From: Veillonellales bacterium
Lineage (GTDB): Bacteria; Bacillota; Negativicutes; JAAYSF01
Length of the DNA: 34,406 nt
Direction: 5' to 3'
Assembly: GCA_039680175.1 (NCBI GenBank)
Contig: JBDKTO010000005.1
Coordinates: 1-34,406 of the forward strand
The position numbers and the translations under genes are program-made. Positions 10,051 through 17,822 of the stretch are shown here, in pieces. Position 1 is the stretch's first letter; every line of letters starts with the position of its first letter. Under the pieces are notes generated by a model that was not told where the DNA came from, made no database searches, and worked only from the letters and a program-made list of their open reading frames with translations.

Positions 10051-10884
10051 ATGGGAGAACTGATTCGTATTGAGAATATGAGCCATGCTTACACCGGAAC
10101 CGGCGAGGGTGAAGTCAAGGCTCTGGATAATGTATCCTTATCGGTCAATCAAGGCGAATTTGTGGCGATTATCGGCGCCAACGGATCGGGGAAATCTACT
10201 TTGGCAAAGCATCTGAATGCTCTGCTGCTGCCTTCGGCAGGCGACTGCGTCATTGCCGGCATGAACACCAAAGACGCCGAACAATTATGGCAGATTCGCC
10301 AGACAGTGGGTATGGTATTTCAAAATCCGGACAACCAGATCGTAGCCACAATCGTGGAAGAAGATATAGCATTTGGACCGGAGAATTTAGCGGTTCCTTC
10401 AGCCGAGATTGTCGAACGGGTCAATACAGCTTTAGACCTTGTCGGAATGACGGATTACCGGCTGCATGCTCCGCATTTGTTGTCCGGCGGGCAGAAGCAG
10501 CGGGTAGCCATTGCCGGCGTTCTGGCCATGCAGTCACAATGCCTTGTTTTGGACGAACCGACCGCCATGCTGGATCCCCGAGGCCGGCAGGAGGTATTGG
10601 CGACCGTAAGCCGTCTGAATCGGGAAGCTGCCATTACGGTCGTTTATATTACTCATTTCATGGAAGAGGCGGTTGCTGCCGACAGAGTCATTGTCATGGA
10701 AAAGGGTAAAATCGCTTTTTCCGGCAGCCCGGCGGCAGTGTTCAGTCAGGTGAACCGGTTAAAGAGTTTGGGGTTGGAGGCACCGGTGGCAGCGGAAGTG
10801 GCTCAGCGTCTGCGCCAGGCGGGAGTGGTTCTGCCGGAGACGATTATTACCGATGAAGAATTGGCGGTGGCATTATGTCCATAA
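10051..10884 (+). CDS. ecfA1: ECF transporter ATPase EcfA1
   Basis: This is one of two ABC ATPases that power energy-coupling factor transporters for vitamins or metal ions, with the substrate-binding S components encoded elsewhere. The 277-residue product has the Walker A GANGSGKST near residue 44, the Q-loop VFQNPDNQIVA, the signature LSGGQKQRVAIAG and the Walker B CLVLDEPTAMLDP. The VFQNP form of the Q-loop is typical of EcfA1. It overlaps ecfA2 by 10 nt and together with ecfT forms the complete energizing module, commonly found downstream of rplQ in Firmicutes. Confidence 0.95.
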   Translation: MGELIRIENMSHAYTGTGEGEVKALDNVSLSVNQGEFVAIIGANGSGKSTLAKHLNALLLPSAGDCVIAGMNTKDAEQLWQIRQTVGMVFQNPDNQIVATIVEEDIAFGPENLAVPSAEIVERVNTALDLVGMTDYRLHAPHLLSGGQKQRVAIAGVLAMQSQCLVLDEPTAMLDPRGRQEVLATVSRLNREAAITVVYITHFMEEAVAADRVIVMEKGKIAFSGSPAAVFSQVNRLKSLGLEAPVAAEVAQRLRQAGVVLPETIITDEELAVALCP

Positions 10885-11741
10885 CTTTACAGCATGTCAC
10901 TTATACTTATATGCCGGGTACTCCTTATGAACAAACCGCATTGCAGGATATTAATCTTGAAATAGCAAGCGGCGAGTTTGTGGGAATCATCGGTCATACC
11001 GGGTCGGGAAAATCAACCCTGATACAGCATTTAAACGGCCTTTTAAAACCGTCCCGGGGATCGGTTGCGGTTGACGGCATTGATCTCCAGCAAAAGGGAT
11101 CGTCCGCCAAGCGTGCCAGACGAAAGGTCGGAATGGTGTTTCAATATCCTGAGCATCAGTTATTTGAAGAAACGATTTATGACGATATAGCCTTTGGACC
11201 CCGCAATCTGGGAGCCGACGACGAAGCGGTGGAAGGACGGGTGCAGCGGGCTATGGAATTTGTCGGCCTGGATTATGATTCTTTTGCCAAGCGGTCGCCC
11301 TTTAATCTAAGCGGCGGCCAGATGCGGCGGGTAGCTATTGCCGGCGTGATTGCCCTGGAGCCGGAATATCTGGTATTGGATGAGCCGTCTGCCGGTTTGG
11401 ATCCAAAAGGCCGGGGTGAAATATTCGGTCAGATACTGGAATTATATCAAAATACAGGAATGACGGTAGTACTGGTGACCCATAATATGGAAGATATCGC
11501 CCGCATGGCCAATCGGCTTATCGTCATGAATCAGGGGAGAATTTGTCTGGACGGGCTGCCTCAGGATATTTTTCGCCATTCACAGCAGGCTTTACGGGAA
11601 GCAGGAGTGGATGTTCCCCGGGTTACCGCTTTGCTGGAGATGTTAAACAGCAGAGGAATGAAGGTGGATGACGCGGCCACGACCGTGGAGGAAGCGGCCG
11701 CGTCCATCCTGCAGGCCATAGGGGGGAGAAAATCATGCTGA
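10875..11741 (+). CDS. ecfA2: ECF transporter ATPase EcfA2
   Basis: This is the second ABC ATPase of the module, which pairs with EcfA1. The 288-residue product has the Walker A GHTGSGKST near residue 40, the Q-loop VFQYPEHQLFEET (the typical EcfA2 form), the signature LSGGQMRRVAIAG and the Walker B LVLDEPSAGLDP. Its start codon lies within the end of ecfA1 and its stop overlaps the ecfT start by 7 nt. This indicates tight translational coupling and equal stoichiometry. Confidence 0.95.
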   Translation: MSITLQHVTYTYMPGTPYEQTALQDINLEIASGEFVGIIGHTGSGKSTLIQHLNGLLKPSRGSVAVDGIDLQQKGSSAKRARRKVGMVFQYPEHQLFEETIYDDIAFGPRNLGADDEAVEGRVQRAMEFVGLDYDSFAKRSPFNLSGGQMRRVAIAGVIALEPEYLVLDEPSAGLDPKGRGEIFGQILELYQNTGMTVVLVTHNMEDIARMANRLIVMNQGRICLDGLPQDIFRHSQQALREAGVDVPRVTALLEMLNSRGMKVDDAATTVEEAAASILQAIGGRKSC

Positions 11742-12538
11742 CCGATATCATGCTGGGACAGTATTTCCCCGGCGATTCCCTGATTCACCGGCTGGATCCC
11801 CGTACAAAAATACTATTCACACTTTCTTTTATCAGCAGCATCTTTTTGGCGGAAAGCTCTTTTTCTTATCTGTCCCTTACCGCCTTTATTGTCATCCTGG
11901 TGCTGATTTCCCGTATTCCCCTGGGGATGGTGCTTAAATCCCTGAAGCCGTTATGGATGATTGTAGCCCTGACCCTAGCCATTCATCTGGTTACGACACC
12001 GGGAACCGTTCTTTATTCCTGGGGGCCGGTAGCGGTAACCCAGGAAGGAGTTCGTCAGGGACTGTTAATGTCTGCCAGACTGGTTTTTCTGATTATCGTT
12101 TCCTCCCTGCTGACCTTTACAACTTCTCCCATCGCCCTGACCGACGGGATTGAGCAATTGTTGACTCCATTTAAAAAATTTGGTCTGCCGGCTCACGAAT
12201 TGGCTATGATGATGACAATTGCCCTGCGGTTTATTCCCACACTGCTGGAAGAAACCGATCGAATTATTAAAGCGCAGACTGCCAGAGGCGCTGATTTTAC
12301 TTCCGGCAGTATTATCCGGCGGGCGAAAAACATGGTCCCGATTCTTGTACCGCTGTTCATCAGCGCTTTCCGGCGAGCGGATGAGCTGGCGACTGCTATG
12401 GAGGCTCGTTGCTACCGGGGGGGAGAAGGCCGGACCCGGATGAAGGAAATGATGTTTGACCGGGCGGATTGGCTGGCTTTCGCCGTGACCATCGCTTTTA
12501 TCGGATTATTGCTGGCATTACGGCTGACAGGCAGGTAG
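11735..12538 (+). CDS. ecfT: ECF transporter transmembrane protein EcfT
   Basis: EcfT is the membrane scaffold joining the ATPases to the interchangeable S components. The 267-residue product opens with GQYFPGDSLIHRLDPRTKI, typical of the family, and has about five hydrophobic segments. The coupling helices carry the conserved Ala-Arg-Gly motifs (QTARGADF, then MEARCYRGGEGRTRM) that contact the ATPases. ATG 11735 follows GGGGGGAG. Confidence 0.95.
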   Translation: MLTDIMLGQYFPGDSLIHRLDPRTKILFTLSFISSIFLAESSFSYLSLTAFIVILVLISRIPLGMVLKSLKPLWMIVALTLAIHLVTTPGTVLYSWGPVAVTQEGVRQGLLMSARLVFLIIVSSLLTFTTSPIALTDGIEQLLTPFKKFGLPAHELAMMMTIALRFIPTLLEETDRIIKAQTARGADFTSGSIIRRAKNMVPILVPLFISAFRRADELATAMEARCYRGGEGRTRMKEMMFDRADWLAFAVTIAFIGLLLALRLTGR

Positions 12539-12543
12539 GCGGA

Positions 12544-13278
12544 ATGAGAAATATTAAACTGGTCGTCGCTTACGACGGTACAGATTATCATGGCTTTCAA
12601 CGTCAGAAAAATGCTGTTACCGTGCAGGAAGTTTTGGAAGAACAATTGAGTAAGATTTTTGGCCATGGGATAAAACTTAACGCTGCCGGACGAACCGATA
12701 CCGGAGTGCACGCTTTTGGTCAGGTGGTCAATTTTATGACTGACGGCAGAATTCCGGCGGATAAAATTCCCCTGGCGGCTAAAGGTGTGCTGCCGGCCGA
12801 TATCGTAGTACGATCGGCTGAGATTGCCGGTGAAGGATTTCATGCCCGAAAGTCTGCTGTAAGCAAAATTTATTGCTATCAGATTTATCAGGAACCGGTT
12901 TGCAGCCCTTTTTTTCGCAATTATGCTTGGCAGATCAATCAACCGCTGGATATAGGGGCTATGCACCAGGCTGCTCAAATTCTTCTGGGAACTCATGATT
13001 TTTCCGCTTTCCGGGCCGCCGGTGGGGAAACCATCAATCCGGTCAGAACGATTCTCATGGCCTGCTGCAAGCAAACGGGCAGCCGAATCAGTTTTTCTTT
13101 GCAAGGAACCGGTTTTCTTTATCACATGGTTCGCAATATAGTGGGCACACTCATTGATGTCGGGTTAAAACGCATGACTGTGAATGATTTTACCGCAGTA
13201 TTAGCGGGGCGGGATCGGAAAGCCGCCGGCATTACGGCACCGCCTCAGGGGCTGTATTTAAAGGAAGTATTTTATTAA
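12544..13278 (+). CDS. truA: tRNA pseudouridine(38-40) synthase TruA
   Basis: TruA makes pseudouridine at positions 38, 39 and 40 of the tRNA anticodon arm. The 244-residue product begins MRNIKLVVAYDGTDYHGFQR, has the catalytic Asp in AAGRTDTGVHAFGQ near residue 50 and the conserved FLYHMVRNIVGTLIDVG segment near residue 195. The frame is open further upstream, inside ecfT, but homology supports the ATG at 12544. The ribosome binding site is weak, and the gene follows the ecfT stop by 5 nt, so coupling is likely. Confidence 0.96.
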   Translation: MRNIKLVVAYDGTDYHGFQRQKNAVTVQEVLEEQLSKIFGHGIKLNAAGRTDTGVHAFGQVVNFMTDGRIPADKIPLAAKGVLPADIVVRSAEIAGEGFHARKSAVSKIYCYQIYQEPVCSPFFRNYAWQINQPLDIGAMHQAAQILLGTHDFSAFRAAGGETINPVRTILMACCKQTGSRISFSLQGTGFLYHMVRNIVGTLIDVGLKRMTVNDFTAVLAGRDRKAAGITAPPQGLYLKEVFY

Positions 13279-13283
13279 AGTCC

Positions 13284-13312
13284 TTGACATTAACCTGTCC
13301 ATTTATTACAAT
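13284..13312 (+). promoter_or_regulatory. Sigma-A-type promoter for rplM-rpsI
   Basis: A perfect -35 TTGACA (13284-13289) is separated by 17 nt from TACAAT (13307-13312), a 5/6 match to the -10 consensus. It begins 6 nt after truA and gives rplM-rpsI an independent promoter with a leader of about 93 nt. Confidence 0.85.
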
Positions 13313-13318
13313 GTTCTT

Positions 13319-13411
13319 ATGAGATTTTTGCCATGATTTCCACTAGCCCCGGATCTCAGGGATTTAAAAATCGCTTGTTTTCGTAATGCTTGTGACAAGG
13401 AGGGATATCGA
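13319..13411 (+). promoter_or_regulatory. 5' leader of rplM (candidate L13 leader)
   Basis: The leader between the predicted start of transcription and rplM is about 93 nt. It contains complementary segments (GAGAT at 13321-13325 with ATCTC at 13353-13357; GATTTAAAAATC at 13361-13372) that could form small hairpins. Firmicutes are known to carry an L13 autoregulatory leader at this place. I cannot confirm a match to that family by eye. The ribosome binding site AAGGAGGG lies at 13397-13404. Confidence 0.4.
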
Positions 13412-13849
13412 ATGAAAACTTTTATGGCAAACGCTGCCACTGTAGAACGTAAATGGTATGTTGTAGATGCAGATGGTAAAACATTAGGCAGATTGGCTGT
13501 CGAAGTTGCTAAAGTACTTCGCGGCAAAAATAAACCGACTTTTACTCCCCATGTTGATACCGGTGATCATGTCATCGTCATCAATGCTGAGAAAGTTCAG
13601 CTGACTGGTAAAAAATTGCTTCAAAAAACGTATTTTCGTCATTCCGGCTATCCGGGTGGAACTACCTTTACTACGGCCGGCAAAATGATGGCGGAAAGAC
13701 CGGAAAGAGTCATCGAATTAGCGGTGAAAGGCATGCTGCCGAAAAACAGCCTAGGCCGTCAAATGTACCGCAAGCTGAATGTATATCGCGGTGCTGTCCA
13801 TCCGCATGCTGCGCAGCAGCCGGAAGTATTGGAACTGGATATCAGATAA
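13412..13849 (+). CDS. rplM: 50S ribosomal protein L13
   Basis: L13 is an early assembly protein of the 50S subunit. The 145-residue product ([20 protein letters not shown] at the start) has the typical [20 protein letters not shown] and [20 protein letters not shown] segments. The start is fixed by AAGGAGGG 7 nt upstream. It forms a two-gene operon with rpsI. Confidence 0.97.
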   Translation: MKTFMANAATVERKWYVVDADGKTLGRLAVEVAKVLRGKNKPTFTPHVDTGDHVIVINAEKVQLTGKKLLQKTYFRHSGYPGGTTFTTAGKMMAERPERVIELAVKGMLPKNSLGRQMYRKLNVYRGAVHPHAAQQPEVLELDIR

Positions 13850-13871
13850 TACCGGAAAGGAGGAACATAAT

Positions 13872-14264
13872 ATGGCATTAGTGAACTACTACGGCACAGG
13901 CCGCAGAAAAACTTCGGTTGCCAGAGTTCGTCTGGTTCCGGGAGAAGGCAATATTATCATTAACGGTCGTCCGCTGGTTGAATATTTCGGTTTAAAAACC
14001 CTTGAACTGGTTGTAAAGCAACCGCTGAATCTGACTGAGACTGTTGGTAAGTACGATGTGCTTGCCAAAGTGGAGGGCGGCGGTCCTTCCGGACAGGCCG
14101 GCGCAGTTCGGCACGGCATTTCCCGTGCGCTGCTTCGCGTTGACGGCGAATATCGTCCCGCTTTGAAAAAAGCCGGATTATTGACTCGTGATCCCCGGGA
14201 AAAAGAGCGCCGCAAATACGGCCTCAAAAAAGCCCGCAAAGCTTCTCAGTTTTCCAAACGTTAA
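13872..14264 (+). CDS. rpsI: 30S ribosomal protein S9
   Basis: S9 lies in the 30S head, and its C-terminal tail reaches the P-site tRNA. The 130-residue product begins [20 protein letters not shown] and ends [14 protein letters not shown], with the essential terminal KR. The frame is open upstream into rplM, but AAAGGAGGA 8 nt before 13872 sets the start. Confidence 0.97.
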   Translation: MALVNYYGTGRRKTSVARVRLVPGEGNIIINGRPLVEYFGLKTLELVVKQPLNLTETVGKYDVLAKVEGGGPSGQAGAVRHGISRALLRVDGEYRPALKKAGLLTRDPREKERRKYGLKKARKASQFSKR

Positions 14265-14280
14265 TTTTATTGTTATCAGG

Positions 14281-14312
14281 GCCCAGGAGATTTTTCCTGG
14301 GCTTTTGCTTTC
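14281..14312 (+). terminator. Rho-independent terminator after rpsI
   Basis: GCCCAGGA (14281-14288) pairs with TCCTGGGC (14295-14302) over a 6-nt loop, followed by TTTTGCTTTC. It ends the rplM-rpsI operon. Confidence 0.88.
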
Positions 14313-14319
14313 AACTGCA

Positions 14320-14351
14320 AAAATAATCCTGCTTATAAGCAGGATTATTTT
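14320..14351. terminator. 32-nt perfect palindrome: second terminator or operator
   Basis: The 32 nt from 14320 to 14351 are a perfect inverted repeat of 16 bp per arm, centred on CTTATAAG. A-rich and T-rich ends make it terminator-like in both directions, and it lies only 8 nt after the first terminator. It also abuts two TATAAT motifs (14361-14366 and 14376-14381) before the next gene, so it could instead be a repressor operator. The sequence alone does not decide between these. Confidence 0.6.
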
Positions 14352-14417
14352 ACTGAAAAGTATAATAAAAAGGAATATAATAATAGGCAGAGGTAAAAAA
14401 CAGATGGAGGAATGATG

Positions 14418-15071
14418 ATGAAGAGACTAGCAGTTTTTCTTTTGTTTTTGATGATGATTTGTACCAGCGGAGTCGCTTTCGCCGGGTTGGATGATACCCG
14501 GGCTTCGATGGAAAGCCAGTACGGTGATTACCGCATGGTGATTGATACGGATAATCAGATGTGGACAAAAAGCGAGTGGGATCAAAAAGGGCAGTTCCGG
14601 GAAAAAGCCGCCGCTTATACCTATTCTTTCAGCCGCCAGAAACTGGGCTTTGAGCTGGAAGCATCGTATAATGGCAAAACACCTCAGTCAACTGTAATTG
14701 CTCAGCGCTTTACACCTAATATGTCGATTACGGTAAAAGAATTTAAAAATTATTTTCCCGAAATTTACAGCTTAATTGCATCACCGCACGCTCAGGCCTT
14801 CGCCAGCAGCAGACAAGTAACCCGTCAGTTCCAGGAACTGCAGTCGCCGGTGACGATGGGGATTCTGGTAAAGGAAGCGCCGGCAACGCAGAAAGGCTAT
14901 TATACTTTGCTGGCATTTAACATCCAGGATGAAGGCCGCTTGATCAAAGACCCAAAATTTATTGATGCCAATACATATATAAGGGAATTTACGATTGAGC
15001 GGGTCTTTCAAAAGACGGCAGTCGATTCTTTGGAATCCGGCGAATGGCAGCCGATAAAGAATTATTTTTAA
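14418..15071 (+). CDS. Secreted protein of unknown function
   Basis: I do not recognise a family. The 217-residue product begins with a clear Sec signal peptide (MKRLAVFLLFLMMICTSGVA), with likely cleavage after AFA (about residue 22). There is no lipobox and no further membrane segment. The mature part of about 195 residues is polar with scattered aromatics (SQYGDYRMVIDTDNQMWTK). Only one Cys is seen, inside the signal peptide. Three ATGs in a row (14412, 14415, 14418) are possible. GGAGG at 14406-14410 best fits the third, 7 nt downstream. It stands alone between a palindrome and a strong terminator, so it is probably monocistronic. Location would be the cell envelope or outside. Confidence 0.8.
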   Translation: MKRLAVFLLFLMMICTSGVAFAGLDDTRASMESQYGDYRMVIDTDNQMWTKSEWDQKGQFREKAAAYTYSFSRQKLGFELEASYNGKTPQSTVIAQRFTPNMSITVKEFKNYFPEIYSLIASPHAQAFASSRQVTRQFQELQSPVTMGILVKEAPATQKGYYTLLAFNIQDEGRLIKDPKFIDANTYIREFTIERVFQKTAVDSLESGEWQPIKNYF

Positions 15072-15078
15072 TAAAGCG

Positions 15079-15125
15079 AAGCAACAGGATTGCTGCATAA
15101 TGAGCGCAGCAATCCTGTTGCTTTA
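15079..15125. terminator. Bidirectional terminator between convergent genes
   Basis: An 18-bp perfect stem (AAGCAACAGGATTGCTGC at 15079-15096 with its complement at 15106-15123) encloses a 9-nt loop. T-rich sequence follows on the plus strand and a T-run lies beyond the stem on the minus strand. It serves the secreted-protein gene and probably the convergent transglycosylase gene. Confidence 0.88.
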
Positions 15126-15175
15126 TAGACGGCAGTTTCCAGCCATGGGGCGGAACGGCGCACCGGCGTCTTTTT

Positions 15176-15946
15176 CTACCGTGCCAATCGAATCGGAACC
15201 AGTTTGGCCTCTGCGGCTGATTCGGGTCCAATATAACCATTGCGGACCATAGCGGCTAACACGACTGCCTGCCGTTGTTTGGCAGCGTTAAAATCCACAT
15301 AGGGCGAAATGAGAGAGGGAGCGTTGGGCAGTCCCGCCAGCATGGCCGATTCCGCTAAATTCAATTTGTTTGGCGTTTTGCCAAAGTAAGTTTTAGCTGC
15401 GTCGCCGATGCCGTAGGTTCCTGAGCCGAAGTAAACAGTATTTAGATACATTTCAAGAATTTCTTCTTTTGAATACCGCAGCTCCAGATCAACGGCCAGG
15501 ATGACTTCCTCGACTTTTCGTTCCAGGGAACGGTCCTGGGTGAGAAATAAGTTTCTGGCTAATTGCTGGGTGATGGTGCTGCCGCCTTCGGCAATACTTC
15601 CCACCTGCATATTGACCAAGGTGGCCCGGAGAATCCCTTCGATATCAAAACCAAAGTGACGGTAAAACCGGCTGTCTTCTACAGCGATGATAGACTGCTG
15701 CATGGGTAGGGGAATGTCTTGTATTTTGACCATTTTTTGATTTCCCAGCTTAGCATTCACGGCGCTTTTCAACGCGATAATGCGATAGATCCGGTCATAG
15801 GCGCCGCTCAGACTGCCGGATACAATTTCAGTTTTCACAACGGCAGAAGCGGGAAAGGTTTTATGAATAAATAAATTGCCGCCGGACCACCAAAAGGCGG
15901 TGCAAAATATAAGCAGCAGCAAAAACCAAAATTTACGGCTGAACAT
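15176..15946 (-). CDS. Monofunctional peptidoglycan glycosyltransferase (GT51)
   Basis: This enzyme polymerises lipid II into glycan strands at the outer face of the cytoplasmic membrane. The 256-residue product has one N-terminal membrane anchor (FWFLLLLIFCTAFWWSGG) and then the full set of GT51 motifs: the catalytic-Glu motif AVEDSRFYRHFGFD, GGSTITQQLARNLFL, RKVEEVILAVDLE and EILEMYLNTVYFGSGTYGIG. It ends after RQAVVLAAMVRNGYIGPESA. In two-domain PBPs this is where the linker to the transpeptidase begins, but no transpeptidase follows. The start is the ATG whose complement lies at 15944-15946, behind AAAGGAGG. The frame is open upstream without a site. It could be named mtgA-like. Confidence 0.92.
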   Translation of the reverse strand: MFSRKFWFLLLLIFCTAFWWSGGNLFIHKTFPASAVVKTEIVSGSLSGAYDRIYRIIALKSAVNAKLGNQKMVKIQDIPLPMQQSIIAVEDSRFYRHFGFDIEGILRATLVNMQVGSIAEGGSTITQQLARNLFLTQDRSLERKVEEVILAVDLELRYSKEEILEMYLNTVYFGSGTYGIGDAAKTYFGKTPNKLNLAESAMLAGLPNAPSLISPYVDFNAAKQRQAVVLAAMVRNGYIGPESAAEAKLVPIRLAR

Positions 15947-16074
15947 AAAGTCCTCCTTTGGACAGTAGTATAACAACTTACCACTATATTCTACCTTACT
16001 TGTCTTTTTTTTTCTATAGCTTCCTAGCACGCAGCTTTAAGGCGATTTCCCTTCAATTCAACAGCAAAAGTTGG

Positions 16075-16103
16075 GTATAGATGGATAAAATTCGGCATAA
16101 AGT
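16075..16103 (+). promoter_or_regulatory. Possible sporulation sigma (E/G-type) promoter of cwlD
   Basis: GTATA (16075-16079) and CATAAAGT (16096-16103) are spaced 16 nt apart, resembling the sigma-E/sigma-G pattern (an ATA-containing -35 and a CATA-type -10). It lies 30 nt before the cwlD start, and cwlD is known to be transcribed during sporulation in Bacillus. The motifs are degenerate, so this is tentative. Confidence 0.35.
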
Positions 16104-16132
16104 GATATTAAATCCAGGTGGGGGGAATTGTG

Positions 16133-16849
16133 ATGCGGATTTTATCACTGAGCCGGCGGAATCTGCAGAAAGTCGCGCTGCTCAGCGTTGCGGTTGTTGC
16201 ACTGAATTTATTGGCGCTGCGGTATCTGGTACTTGACGACGTTGACGATGTCGATTTAACCTTGCTATCAGGCCATGTCGTTGCCTTGGATCCCGGACAT
16301 GGGGGAATTGACAGCGGTGCCAGAGCGAATGGCTTTAGGGAAAAAGACATCACCATGGCGATTGCGGAAAAGCTTACAGTCATATTACAGGAAAATGGCG
16401 CTCAAGTATTTTTAACTCGTGACAGTGATGTGGATTATTATACTCCGGGCAAAGGGGGCAAGCGCAATGATCTGATGAAGCGGGTGGAAATAATCGAAGC
16501 ATCCGGTGCCCAGGTGTATGTCAGTATTCATTGTAATGCCATCCAAGCCCGACGGTTATCCGGGGCTCAGGTATTTTACAGTCCTAAACTGGAAGAAAAT
16601 AAAATGCTGGCGGAAGGAGTACAGCGGGCGCTAAAAAAATTTCCTCCCGGGAATAAACGTCAGGCGAAGCAGGATTTGCACATTTTAGTGTTGAATGCAA
16701 TGAATAGACCAGGCATCCTGGTAGAAGCCGGGTATCTGACGAATCAAACAGAAGCCGGCTTGCTGGCTGACAGCGGTTATCAGCAAAAACTGGCAGAGCA
16801 GATTGCTAAAGGGCTGGCGTATCATTTCAGCCAAAATGCGGGAAGATAG
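16133..16849 (+). CDS. cwlD: N-acetylmuramoyl-L-alanine amidase CwlD
   Basis: CwlD is a zinc amidase that removes peptide side chains as a step in making muramic-delta-lactam in the spore cortex, needed for germination. The 238-residue product has an N-terminal membrane anchor or signal (residues 15-35) and an Amidase_3 domain. The zinc ligands and catalytic residues lie in DPGHGGIDSGA, FREKDI, SIHCNA and VEAGYLTNQTE. The length matches Bacillus CwlD. The frame opens at GTG 16118, but the GGTGGGGGG site at 16117-16125 favours the ATG at 16133. It implies a spore-forming host. A general cell-wall amidase is the alternative. Confidence 0.88.
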   Translation: MRILSLSRRNLQKVALLSVAVVALNLLALRYLVLDDVDDVDLTLLSGHVVALDPGHGGIDSGARANGFREKDITMAIAEKLTVILQENGAQVFLTRDSDVDYYTPGKGGKRNDLMKRVEIIEASGAQVYVSIHCNAIQARRLSGAQVFYSPKLEENKMLAEGVQRALKKFPPGNKRQAKQDLHILVLNAMNRPGILVEAGYLTNQTEAGLLADSGYQQKLAEQIAKGLAYHFSQNAGR

Positions 16850-16882
16850 CTTTAGAGCGAATTTGTCTGCTAAGGACAAAAG

Positions 16883-16912
16883 ATCCCCGGCCGTAGAGGA
16901 CGGGGATTTTAT
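16883..16912 (+). terminator. Rho-independent terminator after cwlD
   Basis: ATCCCCG (16883-16889) pairs with CGGGGAT (16901-16907) around an 11-nt loop that can itself form a short CC/GG stem, followed by TTTAT. It separates cwlD from the AmmeMemoRadiSam genes. Confidence 0.82.
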
Positions 16913-16964
16913 AGGCTGTTAACGCGATAAAGGATGCTTTTTTGGTTCTAAAAGGAGTGATATT

Positions 16965-17822
16965 GTGACGAAATTAGTTGATTGTGCGCTAATGCCCCAT
17001 CCGCCCATCATGATTCCGGAAATAGGCGGCAGCGAGCTGAAAAAAATTCAGGCGACTGTTACGGCGGCTGAGCGGGTGGCGCAAATCATCAAAGAGGATA
17101 ACCCGCAAACAGTTGTGATCATCACCCCCCATGGCCCGGCTTTTAAGGATGCCGCCAGTATTAGCGTCCATCCCCGGCTGAAGGGGAATCTGAGTGCTTT
17201 TGGCGTGCCTGATGTGTCGGTGGGATTTGAAACCGATGGTTTGCTGATTCGGCATATTTTGAAACAGACCAAGCGGCTGGGAGTTAATTTGGTGGAACTG
17301 ACCGATGATCTGGCCAAGAGTTACCGGTTCCGGCTGGAACTGGATCACGGTGCCGTCATACCACTCTATTATTTACATAAAGCAGGCTTTAAGGGACAAC
17401 TTGTTCACTTGTCCATCGGCAGGCTGCCTTATGAAGAAATGTATACCTTTGGCAAAGCGGTCCAGGCGGCGATTGGAGCCTTGGACAAGCGAGTCGCTGT
17501 CATCGCCTCAGGGGATTTATCACACCGCCTGACAGTGGATGCACCGGCAGGCTACAGCCCCCGGGGGAAAGAATTCGACAGTCAGGTGTTAAGTGCCGTA
17601 AAGGATTTGGATGTAAAAACGCTGTTTCATATAGAGCCCGCTTTGGTAGAGGCGGCCGGAGAATGCGGCCTTCGTCCCATTTTCTTTTTGCTGGGCGTTG
17701 TTGGCGGCTTAGCAACTCAGACGGAAATTTTATCTTATGAAGGACCTTTTGGCGTAGGGTATGCTGTGGCACTGGTTCGTTTGCAGTCGGCTGAAAAGGG
17801 AGACGATGGCAATGCCCGCTGA
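16965..17822 (+). CDS. LigB/Memo-like protein of the AmmeMemoRadiSam module
   Basis: This 285-residue cytosolic protein belongs to the class III extradiol dioxygenase (LigB) fold, of which human MEMO1 is a member. Candidate metal-binding histidines lie in ALMPHPPIMIPEIG, VIITPHGPAF, LELDHGAVIPLYYL and IASGDLSHRL. It starts with GTG 16965 behind AAAAGGAGTGA. It is followed in overlap by an AMMECR1 protein and then a radical SAM enzyme. In many Clostridia the LigB and AMMECR1 parts form one polypeptide, while here they are separate. The family substrate is unknown to me, and no aromatic-ring degradation genes are nearby, so a catabolic dioxygenase is unlikely. Confidence 0.85.
   Translation: MTKLVDCALMPHPPIMIPEIGGSELKKIQATVTAAERVAQIIKEDNPQTVVIITPHGPAFKDAASISVHPRLKGNLSAFGVPDVSVGFETDGLLIRHILKQTKRLGVNLVELTDDLAKSYRFRLELDHGAVIPLYYLHKAGFKGQLVHLSIGRLPYEEMYTFGKAVQAAIGALDKRVAVIASGDLSHRLTVDAPAGYSPRGKEFDSQVLSAVKDLDVKTLFHIEPALVEAAGECGLRPIFFLLGVVGGLATQTEILSYEGPFGVGYAVALVRLQSAEKGDDGNAR

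Noticed and set aside
12412-13125. A 237-codon minus-strand open frame across ecfT and truA
   Set aside because: It overlaps two well-supported genes on the plus strand and has no recognisable domain.
15071-15175. Remnant transpeptidase domain downstream of the transglycosylase (frameshifted PBP)
   Set aside because: Only about 100 nt lie before the terminator and no SxxK- or KTG-type motif is seen, so the short protein is taken as intact.
17794-17806. Slippery heptamer A-AAG-GGA near the end of the Memo-like gene, possible programmed -1 frameshift into amrA
   Set aside because: The AMMECR1 frame is +1 (equivalently -2) relative to the first gene. A -1 shift would not reach it, and amrA has its own start and ribosome binding site.
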